NCBI GenBank assembly: GCA_964638775.1
Contig: CAZWZH010000040.1
Location: forward strand, 17,046 to 81,045
Length of the DNA stretch: 64,000 nucleotides
Direction of reading: 5' to 3'
From: Azophilus sp964638775
Lineage (GTDB): Bacteria; Pseudomonadota; Gammaproteobacteria; Pseudomonadales; Azotimanducaceae
Under the pieces are notes generated by a model, which ran no database searches, had not been told where the DNA came from, and worked only from the letters and a program-made list of their open reading frames with translations. Positions 1-9,673 of the stretch are shown here, piece after piece (the first letter of the stretch is position 1; each line of letters begins with the position of its first letter). The translations under genes and the position numbers were made by a program.

Positions 1-464
1 GCAACCTCGCGCGTACCGGTGGGCAGTTGTGCCGGGAGGTCGTTGCAGTCCCGAACGGCTCCGCCTCGATCCTTCGCCGCTGCTATCTGCAGATCTTCGT
101 TCGCGTAGGGTTTGCACATTCTCTTGAGCAGCGCCCGGGGCCCGCTCTGGGAACCCGTCAACAGAAACAGCCTGAGTTCCTGGTTGCGTGCCATCCGCAG
201 GCTCACTTCGTTGAGCAACGCGGACGGCAGCCCGGATTGCGCCGCGTCCAGCGGTTTCGAGAAATCGAACAGGAACGCGATGCTCCCGGAAATGTTGTCG
301 GCATCCACCGGACAAAGGTCTGCGTCCAGTGCAATGGAATCCCGGCGGGCGTCGACGAACACCAGCAATACACCGGCAACGACAATCAACACCAGCACCG
401 GCGGCAGCACCAGGCGCCACCATGGCTGGCGGCGGACGGTGGACCTTGTGTCTACCCCTTTCAT
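1..464 (-). CDS. Membrane-anchored protein of unknown function (3' end beyond window)
   Basis: An open frame starts with ATG at 464 and runs off the left edge, so at least 154 residues are present and the C-terminus is missing. After a short basic N-terminus (MKGVDTRSTVRRQPWW) there is one hydrophobic segment at about residues 18-38. The rest would be periplasmic, with cysteines at about 51 and 117 and a hydrophobic IAFLFDFSKPLD stretch. I do not recognise the family. The layout (Cys, a beta-strand ending in Asp, later Cys-Lys-Pro-Tyr) resembles small von Willebrand A-like proteins found near kinase or phage-type loci, but that is only an impression. It starts 16 nt after the stop of the kinase/FGE gene and is probably in its operon. 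Confidence 0.6.
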   Translation of the reverse strand, partial: MKGVDTRSTVRRQPWWRLVLPPVLVLIVVAGVLLVFVDARRDSIALDADLCPVDADNISGSIAFLFDFSKPLDAAQSGLPSALLNEVSLRMARNQELRLFLLTGSQSGPRALLKRMCKPYANEDLQIAAAKDRGGAVRDCNDLPAQLPTGTREV

Positions 465-480
465 CAGCGCTCCGGGACCC

Positions 481-3090
481 TCATGGGTCGAGCATCACAA
501 CCCGGAATCCGGTGTTGGGCGAGCGCAGCGCCGCAACGGTGATGTCGCGGCTGGCGGCCCGCATGCGGCGTGGCGAGTGCGTCCACGAGCCGCCCCGCCT
601 GATCCTGCGGTTGCAATCGGCATTCGCCACATGCCGTACGCCGGGTTCCAGTGCCCGGCGCGACGGCCCCGCGCAGTTCAGCACCCATTCCCACACGTTG
701 CCGTGCATGTCATGCAACCCCCAGGCATTTGCCGCGAACGACCCCACAGGCGTCGTTCCCCGTGCGCTGCGCTCACTAACGCACCCGCTGCAATTGCCTT
801 GTCCCGAGAGAACATCGTTGCCCCAACTGTATGCCGCGGCGCTTCCCGCCCGAGCCGCGTACTCCCATTCCGATTCGGTCGGCAGCCGATAGCGGCGGCC
901 GGTTTCCGCGCTCAGCCACTCGGTGTAGGCAACGGCATCGGCCCAACTGACGTTTACGACGGGATGGGACCCGCGTTCGCCGCCCCGCAACGCTCCCGCC
1001 CACGCATAGCCGGCTGCCTCGGCAAACCGGTCGAAATCGCTGAAAGATATCTCATGCTTTGAAATCGCAAAGCCGTTTTCGACCTGAACCTCAACAACGG
1101 GCATTTCATTGCTGAAGCAGCGCCGTCCGGACACGCAGCCCATGCGAAACCTGCCCGTGGATATTCTCACCATGACCGGACCCTCACCGCCGGAGGCAAG
1201 CGAATCGGAAAACTCCGCCGGCAGGGCCACCATTCGCACGCTGTGGCCGGGCGTGTCCGCGCCGTGAACGATGGTGCCTTCCCAATCGCTGAACCCGGGC
1301 AGTTCCGCCACTACCCGGTATTCCCCGCGCGCCAGCGGCATTCCCGGTTCGTATCGCCTTCCGCCATCCGCAAAACGTACGGCCGCACCGGCAGGTTCGC
1401 TGGTCACGTTGAATGGATACAATTGCGGACCTGCGTCCGGTTCCGTCAGGGCCAAATCGGCCGTCCCACCGAAAGCACCCACCGCATCGCTGCCCGCAAC
1501 GGCGTCATCTGGTTCTGCCGTGGCGTCTTCAGCGGCGCCAGCCACGTACGGCTCGATGGCCTCTCCCGCAGTCTTCGACACGACGGACTCCGTGTCCGGC
1601 ATTGCAACGGGCGGCGAATCGACCACGGCTTGGGCCGGCGCCGGAGTGGCGGTCCGGGGCTCGGCGGATGCGCCCCCAATCGCCTCAGACTCGCGGGCGC
1701 CGACGCCGTCGAGCGGTTCCGCTTTCGGCAACCTGTCATTGAAAATGCCGGGCGCCCCGGGCGGCTCCGTTCCCGCGCGCGCTTCCAGAGTCTCTGCAAA
1801 CCTGGGTCGGAACTCCGAGACGCTTTCCGGCCGACTGAAGATATCCTCGTTCTCCACGTCATCGCCCGGCGCACTCGGGACCGAATCGGATTGGGCAAAG
1901 ACCTGGTCCGTACCCGTTGCAGGCTGCTCCGGGAGACCGCCGGATTCCAGGGTTTTCGCGATTACCTGGTCTCCGTTGCTCCGGTCGTCGATGCGCTGCC
2001 GCTGTTCGGCGCCGGCCAGTGATTCCCCACCGGAGGAGCGCAATACTCCCGTATCCAGCCAGGTCAGCAGCGCAATGAAAACCGTCGCCGCAACGGCCGG
2101 CAACACCCAGTCGGGCCGCTCCTCGTCGCTTGCCGCGACCTGGCGCGCCCGTGCCGTGCGCCGCCCGGCCATCCTTCCCCGGGGGCCCGCCGGTGTTCCC
2201 GGCAACTCAACCGTACCGGTCAGCAACTGCCGCCAGGCGCCTGCGCTTCGGGGCCTTTCCGCCAGCCGCAATGCCAACGCCGCATCGATTGCGGCCAGCA
2301 GTTCACTGTCGAAACCGCCTGCCGCCGCCCGCGCGGCGGACACCAGATCGTCGTGTATGGCACGGCCGGGCGCATCCGTCGGCGCCACGCCGGTGACGCA
2401 ACGGTACAGGACGGCGCCGAGCGCATAGATGTCTGTCCACGGGCCTTCCTGACCGCGGTGCGAATACTGCTCCAGCGCCGCATACCCTGCGCTCGGCTTG
2501 GCCGAAAGGGCCGGCGATGGCGGGCCGAACGCCTGCCTCGGCCCGCCGGCGGCACGAGGACTCGCCGAAAAACCGATGAGCACGGGTTTGCCGTCGGGCC
2601 GGATGAGGATGTGTTCGGGATTGATGTCCCGGTGCAGCAGACCGGTGCCGTGAACCCTTTCCAGACCGTCGATCAGCGGCAACGCGAGCGCGCGCAGTTC
2701 CGCCGCGGAAAGCGTTCGCCCGGTTCGCAGCCGCTCCTTGAGCGTTTCGCCGCCGGGTGGTTCCATCACGACGTAGCCCGTGCCGTTAGCGCGAAAACAC
2801 TCGGACACATTGACCACGGCGGCATGATCGAGGTGTTCGAGGGTTTGGTACAGGCCCAGGAAATGGTTTAGCCCCCCATCGAACACGGCCTGTTCGGCCT
2901 GGCTTTTCGCGGCGACCTCCATTCCCGACAACCGATCGGCCAGACGGTTCGGAAAGTATTCCTTCACGGCCACTGTCCGCACCGTCGGACGGTGTGTGGC
3001 CTCGTATTCGACGCTCAACTCGTCGACAGCCGACAGGCGTCGGATTTCGTACTCTCCGAGCCTGTATCCTACCGGCAAATTGCGGGCCAT
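481..3090 (-). CDS. Kinase-fold / PEGA / FGE-sulfatase fusion membrane protein, probable pseudokinase
   Basis: The 869-residue protein has a protein-kinase fold at about residues 8-295, a transmembrane helix at about 327-347, an acidic low-complexity linker, a PEGA-like domain (about 560-630) and a C-terminal formylglycine-generating-enzyme/sulfatase-modifying domain (about 646-869, with LPTESEWEYA and DMHGNVWEW motifs). The ATP lysine is visible in AVKEYFP (K43). The catalytic loop reads HRDINPEH instead of HRDxKPxN, and the DFG position reads IGF, so the metal-binding Asp and Asn are missing. This points to a pseudokinase or a very atypical kinase. An ATG at 3120 is in frame, but the ATG at 3090 has a far better ribosome site (AGGAAAGG), so I chose 3090. 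It is probably co-transcribed with the membrane protein running off the left edge. The periplasmic FGE domain may bind a ligand rather than modify sulfatases. Confidence 0.85.
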   Translation of the reverse strand: MARNLPVGYRLGEYEIRRLSAVDELSVEYEATHRPTVRTVAVKEYFPNRLADRLSGMEVAAKSQAEQAVFDGGLNHFLGLYQTLEHLDHAAVVNVSECFRANGTGYVVMEPPGGETLKERLRTGRTLSAAELRALALPLIDGLERVHGTGLLHRDINPEHILIRPDGKPVLIGFSASPRAAGGPRQAFGPPSPALSAKPSAGYAALEQYSHRGQEGPWTDIYALGAVLYRCVTGVAPTDAPGRAIHDDLVSAARAAAGGFDSELLAAIDAALALRLAERPRSAGAWRQLLTGTVELPGTPAGPRGRMAGRRTARARQVAASDEERPDWVLPAVAATVFIALLTWLDTGVLRSSGGESLAGAEQRQRIDDRSNGDQVIAKTLESGGLPEQPATGTDQVFAQSDSVPSAPGDDVENEDIFSRPESVSEFRPRFAETLEARAGTEPPGAPGIFNDRLPKAEPLDGVGARESEAIGGASAEPRTATPAPAQAVVDSPPVAMPDTESVVSKTAGEAIEPYVAGAAEDATAEPDDAVAGSDAVGAFGGTADLALTEPDAGPQLYPFNVTSEPAGAAVRFADGGRRYEPGMPLARGEYRVVAELPGFSDWEGTIVHGADTPGHSVRMVALPAEFSDSLASGGEGPVMVRISTGRFRMGCVSGRRCFSNEMPVVEVQVENGFAISKHEISFSDFDRFAEAAGYAWAGALRGGERGSHPVVNVSWADAVAYTEWLSAETGRRYRLPTESEWEYAARAGSAAAYSWGNDVLSGQGNCSGCVSERSARGTTPVGSFAANAWGLHDMHGNVWEWVLNCAGPSRRALEPGVRHVANADCNRRIRRGGSWTHSPRRMRAASRDITVAALRSPNTGFRVVMLDP

Positions 3091-3100
3091 TTTCCTTTCC

Positions 3101-3150
3101 TGATCATTCAACCCGATCATTCAACCTGATCATTCAACCTGATCATCCAA
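3101..3150. repeat. 13-bp tandem repeat, about 3.8 copies
   Basis: Units at 3101, 3114, 3127 and 3140 follow the pattern tgatcattcaacc, each containing a TGATCA or CGATCA core. The array lies just upstream of the ribosome site of the kinase/FGE gene. It could be promoter or operator DNA or a slippage-prone tract; its unit length is not a multiple of three. Confidence 0.8.
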
Positions 3151-3348
3151 GCGCCGCGGGTTCCGCGTTGCCGACGGTAAATCATGGCGGATACCCCGGA
3201 AAGCGCCCATTTGCAGCCAACACGGGATTGAGGTCGCACAACATTCGCCGTGACCGGGAACCGCCGCAACATCGGAAATGGCCAGGCGATCCGCCATGCA
3301 ACCGGGCCCGGCGCCCCCGACCGCTCCCGCGTCGGCGCACGGCATCGG

Positions 3349-5979
3349 CTACATCGTCCAGACCGCCCTGGCGTAATAGAAACCGCCGTTGAATCCATAG
3401 GGCGACGTTTCCGCATAGACGAGACCGGAAACGTTGGCCGATTGCTTCGTGGGGTAATCGTCCAGAACGTTCTCCGCCCCCAGCACGAATTCGATGGATT
3501 CGCCCAGCGCGAACCCGACCTCCGCATCCACGAACATTCTGGAGCCCGCATCGAGCCTCGCCGTTTCGTCATCGGTGGAGAACTCGACGAAGCCGGCGTA
3601 GTGGCGGGCGCGCAGCAGCAAGCGCCAGGGCCCGCGCACGTGATCCAGCGAGAGGTAAAACCGCGTATCGGGCGTGTTCTCTTCCAGTTGAATGACGCGC
3701 TTGTCGTCGATGACGTCCGGATTGCGGTTGTCGACGTTCGTGTCCGTCCAGTTGCCGCCCAGGCTGAGCGTGCCGGAACCGCCCCACGCCTCGAAAGGCC
3801 AGGTGGCCACCACATCGACGCCCTGCGTGGTCGTGTCGAAATCGTTGGTGTAAAAGCGGACGGACGTGAAGCTTCGAGCGTCGGAAACGCCCTGCGACAG
3901 CAGTCGTTCGACATCGGCCGCGGTCAGCAGTTTTTCACTGCTGCGCGCGATGCGGTCTTCGACCTCAATGCGGAAATAGTCCAGGGTAACGTCCAGGCCT
4001 CCCCACTCGAAGACCAGGCCCGCCGAGAGGTTTACGGACTGTTCCGGTGTCAGGGGCTCGCCGCCCACAAGCTGGGCGGCCGGGTGAGTCGGGGGCAAGG
4101 TGGCTTCGTCGGCCAGCATGCCGCCCGTAAACGCCGTCGTTACGTTCAGGATATTGGCCTGTCCGACCGTCGGCGTGCGAAACCCCGTACTGGCCGCACT
4201 GCGCAGCGCCACGTTTTCGTTCAGTTGCCAGCGCAGCGTCAGCTTTCCGTCCAGCGTGTCCCCCACCCCCTGGTGGTCTTCGTACCGTCCCGCAAGGCCG
4301 ACCGAAAAATTGCTGTACAGGTCCACTTCCAGGTCCAGGTAGGCGGCGTAGCTGCCCCGGTCGAAATCGCCCGCGAGCCGGGGCCCGAAGCCGGTGAATC
4401 CATTCGAACCGATACCGAATCCCTGTTCGGCGAGCCCGCCCGGACGGCCGTCGATGAACCACGAGTTTTCCTCGCCGCTCTCCACCTTGAAACGCTCCTT
4501 GCGGTACTCCAGCCCGAACGCGACGTTCAGCGGCGAAAAGAACACGTCGAGGTACAGCGGCCGGGACAGGTCCAGGTTCAACGTGTAGTCCGTTTCCGTA
4601 TAGGAACCCGGGAAGTAGTCCGTCGGGATATCCCGCCGCTGACCTTGGGGCAACCGAACGAGCAGTTGCGGGTTGATGGTGTGCTTCATGAAGAAATCCA
4701 CGTCGCTGCTGCCGAACACCGCGCTCAGGTCGAAAAACCAGTTCTCGGCGAGATTCCCGCGAACGCCCAAAGCCGCGCTGTAGTCGGTTACCGTGCCTCC
4801 GAACCTCGGCGTAAATCCGCCGGGAAAGGCCGAGATGAACGAAAAGCACTCGGGATTCGCCTCCACCGCCGCCAGGTCACCGGCATCGGCAACGTTGCCG
4901 ACGATCCGGATCGGCGGGCAGTTTCCGGACACGCCGTCGGCGGACAGGTCCGCCACCTTGACCGTATCGTACGATCGTCCGTCGACGGTGACGGGATTAC
5001 CGCGAAACACACCGCTGCGGGTATGGGGGTTCCGATAGTAGAAGCCGCCCTCAATCTCCCGCTCGGCGTAATTGCCGAAAGCGTATGCTTCCCTGCCGTT
5101 GCCCAGGTCTAGCCCCAGGTTCGCGAAGAACTTGTAGTCGTATTTCACTTCGGGGGCGCCCCAGATCATCGCGTTCGGATGGAAGATCCGTGCGTAGTTC
5201 GTATCCTCGATGTACGGATTGCCGGCATCGGCCAGAGCCTGGGCGTCCATTCGCTGCCGGGCGCGATCGGTTCCGTCCGCTTCCTTGTACTCGACGCTGA
5301 AGTTGGCGAAACCCGCCTCCGTCAGGGGCATGCCCACATTGGCCGCCACGTTGAACGCTGCGCCGTCGCCTTCGTAGAACTGCCCCCAGCGGGTCTCCAC
5401 CGTGGCGCCCCGCGCATCGTCCTTGAGTTCGAAATTGAGCACGCCGGCGATCGCATCGGAACCGTACTGTGCCGCCGCGCCGTCCCGCAGCACTTCCACG
5501 CGCTTGACCGCTATTGCCGGAATTGCCGAGAGATCGGGACCCTGGGAACCGTCGGCAACGCCGTTTCCCAGAAACGTGATCACGGCGGCGCGGTGGCGCC
5601 GCTTGCCGTTGACGAGCGCCAGTGTGGAATCGGGCGGCAGGCCCCGCAACCGGGCCGGCCGCACCAGGGTGGCCGCGTCGTTGATCGCCTGCTGATCGAC
5701 GTTGTAAGAGGAAATGGTCATTGCCAGCAGCGAATCCATGTCCGTGGCGCCCTGGTTGCGAAGCTGTTCGCCATCGATCAGCTCGACGGGAGCCATGGAT
5801 TCGATGGCCGACCGCCGGTCCTGGCGACGCGAACCCACAACCACGATTTCGTCGAGTTCCTCCTCCCATTCAGGAACGAACGGCTGCCCGGATTCGGCGT
5901 ACGAGGGTGTAAAGGGCGACATGGGCGATATGCATAGGGCGAGCGCAACGATCCGGTGACGCCAACGAAACAAGTGCAT
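3349..5979 (-). CDS. TonB-dependent outer-membrane receptor
   Basis: The 876-residue protein has a Sec signal peptide (residues 1-28, ending PSYA), a TonB-box-like DEIVVVGSR at 43-51, and a plug domain (about 55-175) with LRGLPPDSTLALVNGKRRHR and VEVLRDGAAAQYGSDAIAGV motifs. A long beta-barrel with many alternating aromatic strands follows, with an FRTPTVGQ motif and a terminal ENVLDDYP segment typical of the family. It should import a large ligand across the outer membrane using TonB energy; the substrate cannot be told from sequence. An in-frame ATG upstream at 6072 exists, but ATG 5979 is preceded by GGAGAGG at good spacing and starts exactly at the signal peptide. No TonB, ExbB or periplasmic binding gene is adjacent, so it appears to be a stand-alone transcript. 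Confidence 0.93.
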   Translation of the reverse strand: MHLFRWRHRIVALALCISPMSPFTPSYAESGQPFVPEWEEELDEIVVVGSRRQDRRSAIESMAPVELIDGEQLRNQGATDMDSLLAMTISSYNVDQQAINDAATLVRPARLRGLPPDSTLALVNGKRRHRAAVITFLGNGVADGSQGPDLSAIPAIAVKRVEVLRDGAAAQYGSDAIAGVLNFELKDDARGATVETRWGQFYEGDGAAFNVAANVGMPLTEAGFANFSVEYKEADGTDRARQRMDAQALADAGNPYIEDTNYARIFHPNAMIWGAPEVKYDYKFFANLGLDLGNGREAYAFGNYAEREIEGGFYYRNPHTRSGVFRGNPVTVDGRSYDTVKVADLSADGVSGNCPPIRIVGNVADAGDLAAVEANPECFSFISAFPGGFTPRFGGTVTDYSAALGVRGNLAENWFFDLSAVFGSSDVDFFMKHTINPQLLVRLPQGQRRDIPTDYFPGSYTETDYTLNLDLSRPLYLDVFFSPLNVAFGLEYRKERFKVESGEENSWFIDGRPGGLAEQGFGIGSNGFTGFGPRLAGDFDRGSYAAYLDLEVDLYSNFSVGLAGRYEDHQGVGDTLDGKLTLRWQLNENVALRSAASTGFRTPTVGQANILNVTTAFTGGMLADEATLPPTHPAAQLVGGEPLTPEQSVNLSAGLVFEWGGLDVTLDYFRIEVEDRIARSSEKLLTAADVERLLSQGVSDARSFTSVRFYTNDFDTTTQGVDVVATWPFEAWGGSGTLSLGGNWTDTNVDNRNPDVIDDKRVIQLEENTPDTRFYLSLDHVRGPWRLLLRARHYAGFVEFSTDDETARLDAGSRMFVDAEVGFALGESIEFVLGAENVLDDYPTKQSANVSGLVYAETSPYGFNGGFYYARAVWTM

Positions 5980-6193
5980 TTTGCCTCTCCAGGTTGTCCA
6001 GAATCCGGATTGCGGCGCTTTCATCGATCTACCTCCGGCTGACTCGCGGCTGTTGGACGGGATCACGGCCACTCACGGAACCGCCATATTCAACGTTGTG
6101 CAAGGCCGGCAAAGAAGCCATGACCATCAATGCGGCTCAGCGCATCTCGACGCACACCCGGTCCGAAGGACCCGCCGGTGCGCACGACGGCTT

Positions 6194-7489
6194 TCAGCCA
6201 TCCGCACCGACGGCTTCCCCGTGCTGGCTGTAGTCGAGGCCTTCCGTCTCTTCCTCGACACTGACCCGCAGCCCTGTAAACAACCGCATCAAATAGAGAA
6301 TGATCACCGTGCCCAACGCGCTCCAGCCGCCGACCACCAGTACGCCTTCGAACTGAATCCAGACCTGAACCGGATTGCCGTCCACGGCGCCGGGCACGTT
6401 GCCGATCTCCTCCAGGGCGAAAACGCCGGTGAGGATGGCCCCCAGCAACCCGCCGATTCCATGGATGCCGAAGACGTCCAGGGCATCGTCGTAGCCGAGG
6501 CTGTACTTGAGCCACGCACAGGCCCAACAACAACTGAAACCGGCGATCACGCCGATGGCGACTGCCCCGGCCGGCGATACGTAGCCGGCGGCCGGCGTTA
6601 TGGCGACCAGCCCGGCAACGGCCCCGGACACCAGGCCGACGACGCTCGGCTTTTTCAGTACGGACCACTCGTAGAGCATCCAGGTCATCGCGCCCGCCGC
6701 CGCCGACGTCTGGGTGACGAGCATCGCCAGCCCGGCATTGTTTCCCGCCCCCAGCGACGAGCCGGCACTGAACCCGAACCAGCCGATCCACAAGAGCGAT
6801 ACGCCGATGACGCTGAAGAGCGGGTTGTGCGGCGCCATGTTCTCGGCGCCGTACCCCGTGCGCTTGCCCACCACCAGGCAGGCGACAAGCCCCGCGATGC
6901 CCGCATTGATGTGCACGATGGTACCGCCCGCAAAGTCGAGAACGCCTTCGTCCTTGAGGAACCCGCCCCCCCAGATCCAGTGCACGACCGGGGCATAGAC
7001 CAGGATGGACCAGGCGCCGATGAAACAGAGCACGGCGGAGAACTTCATTCGATCGGCGACGGCGCCGGTGATCAGCGAGGCCGAAACCACGGCGAACCCG
7101 AGCTGGAAAACGACGTAGGTGGACTCGGGGAACGTGCCCCGCAGGCTGTCGATATCCATGTTCGCCAACAGCAGCAGGTCGAGATTCCCGATGAACGCGT
7201 TGTCGCCGGAAAACGCCAGGCTGTAGCCGACCAGAATCCAGATCAGCGAGATAAGGCAACAGATGGCAAAGCACTGCCCGGCCATCGACAGCATGTTCTT
7301 GCGGCGGACCATGCCCCCGTAGAACATCGCGATGCCGGGCACGGTCATCATCAGCCCCAGCACCGCCGCCATCAGCATCCAGGCCGTATTGCCGGAATCC
7401 AGCCCACCGGCCGGATCTGCGGCCACGGCCTCGCCGGCGAACAGGCAAAGCAGTGGAAGACCCACAACAATCGGTGATTTTCTGGTCAT
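6194..7489 (-). CDS. amtB: Ammonium transporter Amt
   Basis: The 431-residue polytopic membrane protein has a cleavable signal peptide (about 1-24, GEAVAA) and eleven predicted helices of the Amt/Rh fold. The twin pore histidines are present at H193 (GGTIVHINAG) and H343 (FGIHGIGG), as is the conserved Asp146 (VADRMKF). Length matches the family. It conducts ammonium/ammonia across the inner membrane. A glnK gene, often adjacent, is not next to it in this window. The ATG at 7489 has only a weak ribosome site (AGG about 9 nt upstream). It lies downstream of a roughly 650-bp gene-free stretch. Confidence 0.95.
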   Translation of the reverse strand: MTRKSPIVVGLPLLCLFAGEAVAADPAGGLDSGNTAWMLMAAVLGLMMTVPGIAMFYGGMVRRKNMLSMAGQCFAICCLISLIWILVGYSLAFSGDNAFIGNLDLLLLANMDIDSLRGTFPESTYVVFQLGFAVVSASLITGAVADRMKFSAVLCFIGAWSILVYAPVVHWIWGGGFLKDEGVLDFAGGTIVHINAGIAGLVACLVVGKRTGYGAENMAPHNPLFSVIGVSLLWIGWFGFSAGSSLGAGNNAGLAMLVTQTSAAAGAMTWMLYEWSVLKKPSVVGLVSGAVAGLVAITPAAGYVSPAGAVAIGVIAGFSCCWACAWLKYSLGYDDALDVFGIHGIGGLLGAILTGVFALEEIGNVPGAVDGNPVQVWIQFEGVLVVGGWSALGTVIILYLMRLFTGLRVSVEEETEGLDYSQHGEAVGADG

Positions 7490-8141
7490 TGAGTCAACCT
7501 AAACTTTTGAGACGGTGTCACCATCTGCTCCCCGAAACCGCCTCGTGCCCCAATCCCGACAGGAAAAGCAGTCGCTACCATGTGACGATCTACGGCTAAC
7601 GCCTGCCCGATCGCCCAGGCAATCGTGCGCAGACAAGCATTACTGGACGCTCGTTCATCCTATTTTCGAATCCAATCCGGTCTGCGATTCCTCGATTGGC
7701 CAACGCCACGGAATTCGTCGGCTTCTGCCAAGACCGATTTCCTGACGCTCATACAGCACGGAGCCTCCGTCGATGTCGCGCGAACGGCATCCCAGATACC
7801 TCGACCAACCTCCCGCGCACGCCGGAACCACGATTACCTCGCTCCGCGATGCGCGGAATTGCGGTGAGTCGATTTTGCAGAACCGCGAATACTGCTACTT
7901 AGGCGGCCTGGTAGTCAAGCGTTTGCTGACGGTCCTGTTTGTCTTCCAGCGTCCCCCGATGCCCGGTGGACGCGGGGTCGCAGTGCCAGGTACTTGCGGC
8001 GGAGCTGTCAGGCCGTGTGCGTCTGAATCCGGAAATCAGCCCACAAACCGGGACGAACCCGCACTTGACACCGCCGAGACAGACGAGCATGGTTCGAGGT
8101 CCCGCGTTGTCCGTAACTGCGCAAAATGTAGGGACGACTAC
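7490..8141. other. Gene-free stretch between amtB and the roadblock-like gene
   Basis: This 650-bp stretch separates two divergent genes. Open frames exist in it on both strands, including an in-frame extension of the downstream plus-strand gene from 7773, but none has a convincing start, codon pattern or family resemblance. It probably holds the amtB promoter and the promoter of the plus-strand gene; I see no clear RNA gene, terminator or repeat. Confidence 0.5.
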
Positions 8142-8699
8142 ATGAGACAAGCCAGATTGCAAGACGCCTGTGAATCAATCGTTGACGATGTCGACGGAGC
8201 CCTGGGCTGCGCCCTGGTAGACCTCGTGACCGGCTTGCCGCTGGCGCTGGACGTGAGGCCCGGTTCGATACTCCGCAGTTCCGCCATGGAGCTGATTTCC
8301 GCGGCGGGCGTCGCCTATTTTCGCGACAACCTGGCAATCCGGGCGCGAACGGCCACCAACGGCGATGCATCCCCGCTCGCCGGCGACGAGGTGCAGGAAA
8401 TCCAGGCCACCACGGCAGACACCTACAACTTCATGTCGCTTGTGCCGGGCGACGACCAGGAACTGCTCATACTGATTGCCGACCGCAATCTCAGCAACCT
8501 CGGGCTGGGCTGGATGGCGATGCGCCAGGCGCTTGACCTGGTCGTCAAGGCGAACGGGAACGAAGGCTCCGACAGCCCGCGGCCGGAAGCGCCGGATTCA
8601 CCGCCGCCTTACGATCCCACGCCGAGGGCCCCGCAACCGGCAACGCAACAGGTTGCAACTCGAGCAAGGAAACGCCGCACCATCTGGGGGGAGCGCTAA
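8142..8699 (+). CDS. Roadblock/LC7-like protein, paralog 1
   Basis: The 185-residue soluble protein has an N-terminal roadblock/longin-like domain (about 1-125), with the pattern of small hydrophobic strands GALGCALVDLVTGLPLAL and LGLGWMAMRQALD. A proline-rich, basic disordered tail ends RRTIWGER. It is clearly paralogous to the minus-strand gene at 33302-34060, sharing VQE(I/V)Q, TADTYNFM/TKADSYQFM and the LGxGWM helix. Bacterial roadblock proteins regulate small GTPases (MglB type) or serve as scaffolds; no partner GTPase is in this window. ATG 8142 is preceded by AGGGA at suitable spacing; the frame is open further upstream but without support. The gene converges on tadC and their stop codons overlap. 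Confidence 0.75.
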   Translation: MRQARLQDACESIVDDVDGALGCALVDLVTGLPLALDVRPGSILRSSAMELISAAGVAYFRDNLAIRARTATNGDASPLAGDEVQEIQATTADTYNFMSLVPGDDQELLILIADRNLSNLGLGWMAMRQALDLVVKANGNEGSDSPRPEAPDSPPPYDPTPRAPQPATQQVATRARKRRTIWGER

Positions 8700-9673
8700 C
8701 CGCCCCCGAAGCGTTCCAGGCTTTCGGTCAACTGGATCAACGCGGGGCCGCCGATGATCACCATGATGCCGGGCAACAGGCAGGCCATCGAGGGAATGAT
8801 CAACAGCGTCGGCAAACGCGCCATTTTTTCCTGCATTCGCGAGACCGCCTCGATCCGGACGGAACCGGCAAGCTTGCGCAGGGCGTCGGCGAGCGGCGTG
8901 CCATGGCGTTCGCTTTGCGCGACCGTGATTGCGAGGTCCCGGAAGTTCTGGCTGTCGAGGCGCTCGGCCAGCCGGCCGAGCGCCTCTTCGCGAGTCCTGC
9001 CGTGCACACTCATGTCCATGACGGGCTGGCTGAGTTCTTTCGCCAGTTCCGGTTGAAAGGTCCTCAGGTTTTCGACCGTCCGCGACAGGGCCCGGTCGAA
9101 CGTCAGGCCGGATTCAAGACACACGATCAGCAGATCGAACGCTTCCGCGAGGCCGGCGGTAATGCGGCGCTGGCGGTTGCTGGCAAGGCGCCCCAGTATC
9201 ATTTCCGGCAGCACGTTGAGCAGCACACCGATCAGCACGCCGCCGACCAGTCCGAACAGCCACCCCGCGCCACCCGGAAAGATGGAAGCCGAGGCGACCA
9301 TTCCGAGCGCCAGGCCCACGACGAGGCAGGCGAACTTGATGCCGAGCATCGCGGCGACGGCGTTGCCGGACCGAAAACCCGCACCCTGCAGGCTCACCGC
9401 AATCTTGTGCCGGTCGGCTTCACCGAGCGGCATCAGCCGGCCCAGCGCAACCACCGTTTTCCCGACCGTGGATTTTACGCCGACGGCCCCTTCCACCAGC
9501 CGGCGTTCCGACCTTGAAGCCTGCGCTTCCCCCAGGGCCTGCCTGATGCGGCGCGCCACGCGTATGCGATCGACCGCCGAGGTCATCAAACGGTAGGCGA
9601 CCGCCGCGGCGACCAGGAAGAACGCACCGCCGGCGATCCACACAAACACGGTCTTGATCAGTTCCACAGGCAT
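8696..9673 (-). CDS. tadC: Tad pilus inner-membrane platform protein TadC
   Basis: The 325-residue protein belongs to the type II secretion F (GspF/TadC) family: an N-terminal transmembrane helix (about 7-27), a second hydrophobic pair around 100-150, and the core motif AFDLLIVCLESGLTFDRAL followed by a C-terminal hairpin LPTLLIIPSMACLLPGIMVIIGG. With TadB it forms the platform on which TadA drives Flp pilus assembly. The ATG at 9673 overlaps the tadB stop by one base (TGATG), indicating translational coupling. The frame is open much further upstream, but that part is antisense-like translation of tadB and not real. Confidence 0.92.
   Translation of the reverse strand: MPVELIKTVFVWIAGGAFFLVAAAVAYRLMTSAVDRIRVARRIRQALGEAQASRSERRLVEGAVGVKSTVGKTVVALGRLMPLGEADRHKIAVSLQGAGFRSGNAVAAMLGIKFACLVVGLALGMVASASIFPGGAGWLFGLVGGVLIGVLLNVLPEMILGRLASNRQRRITAGLAEAFDLLIVCLESGLTFDRALSRTVENLRTFQPELAKELSQPVMDMSVHGRTREEALGRLAERLDSQNFRDLAITVAQSERHGTPLADALRKLAGSVRIEAVSRMQEKMARLPTLLIIPSMACLLPGIMVIIGGPALIQLTESLERFGGG

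Noticed and set aside
3250..5112. A plus-strand open frame of 620 codons antisense to the TonB-dependent receptor
   Set aside because: Arg-rich composition without domain signal; shadow of the receptor gene.
7773..8141. N-terminal extension of the first roadblock-like gene
   Set aside because: No homology to the paralog, no ribosome site; the ATG at 8142 is well placed and the paralog starts at the equivalent position.
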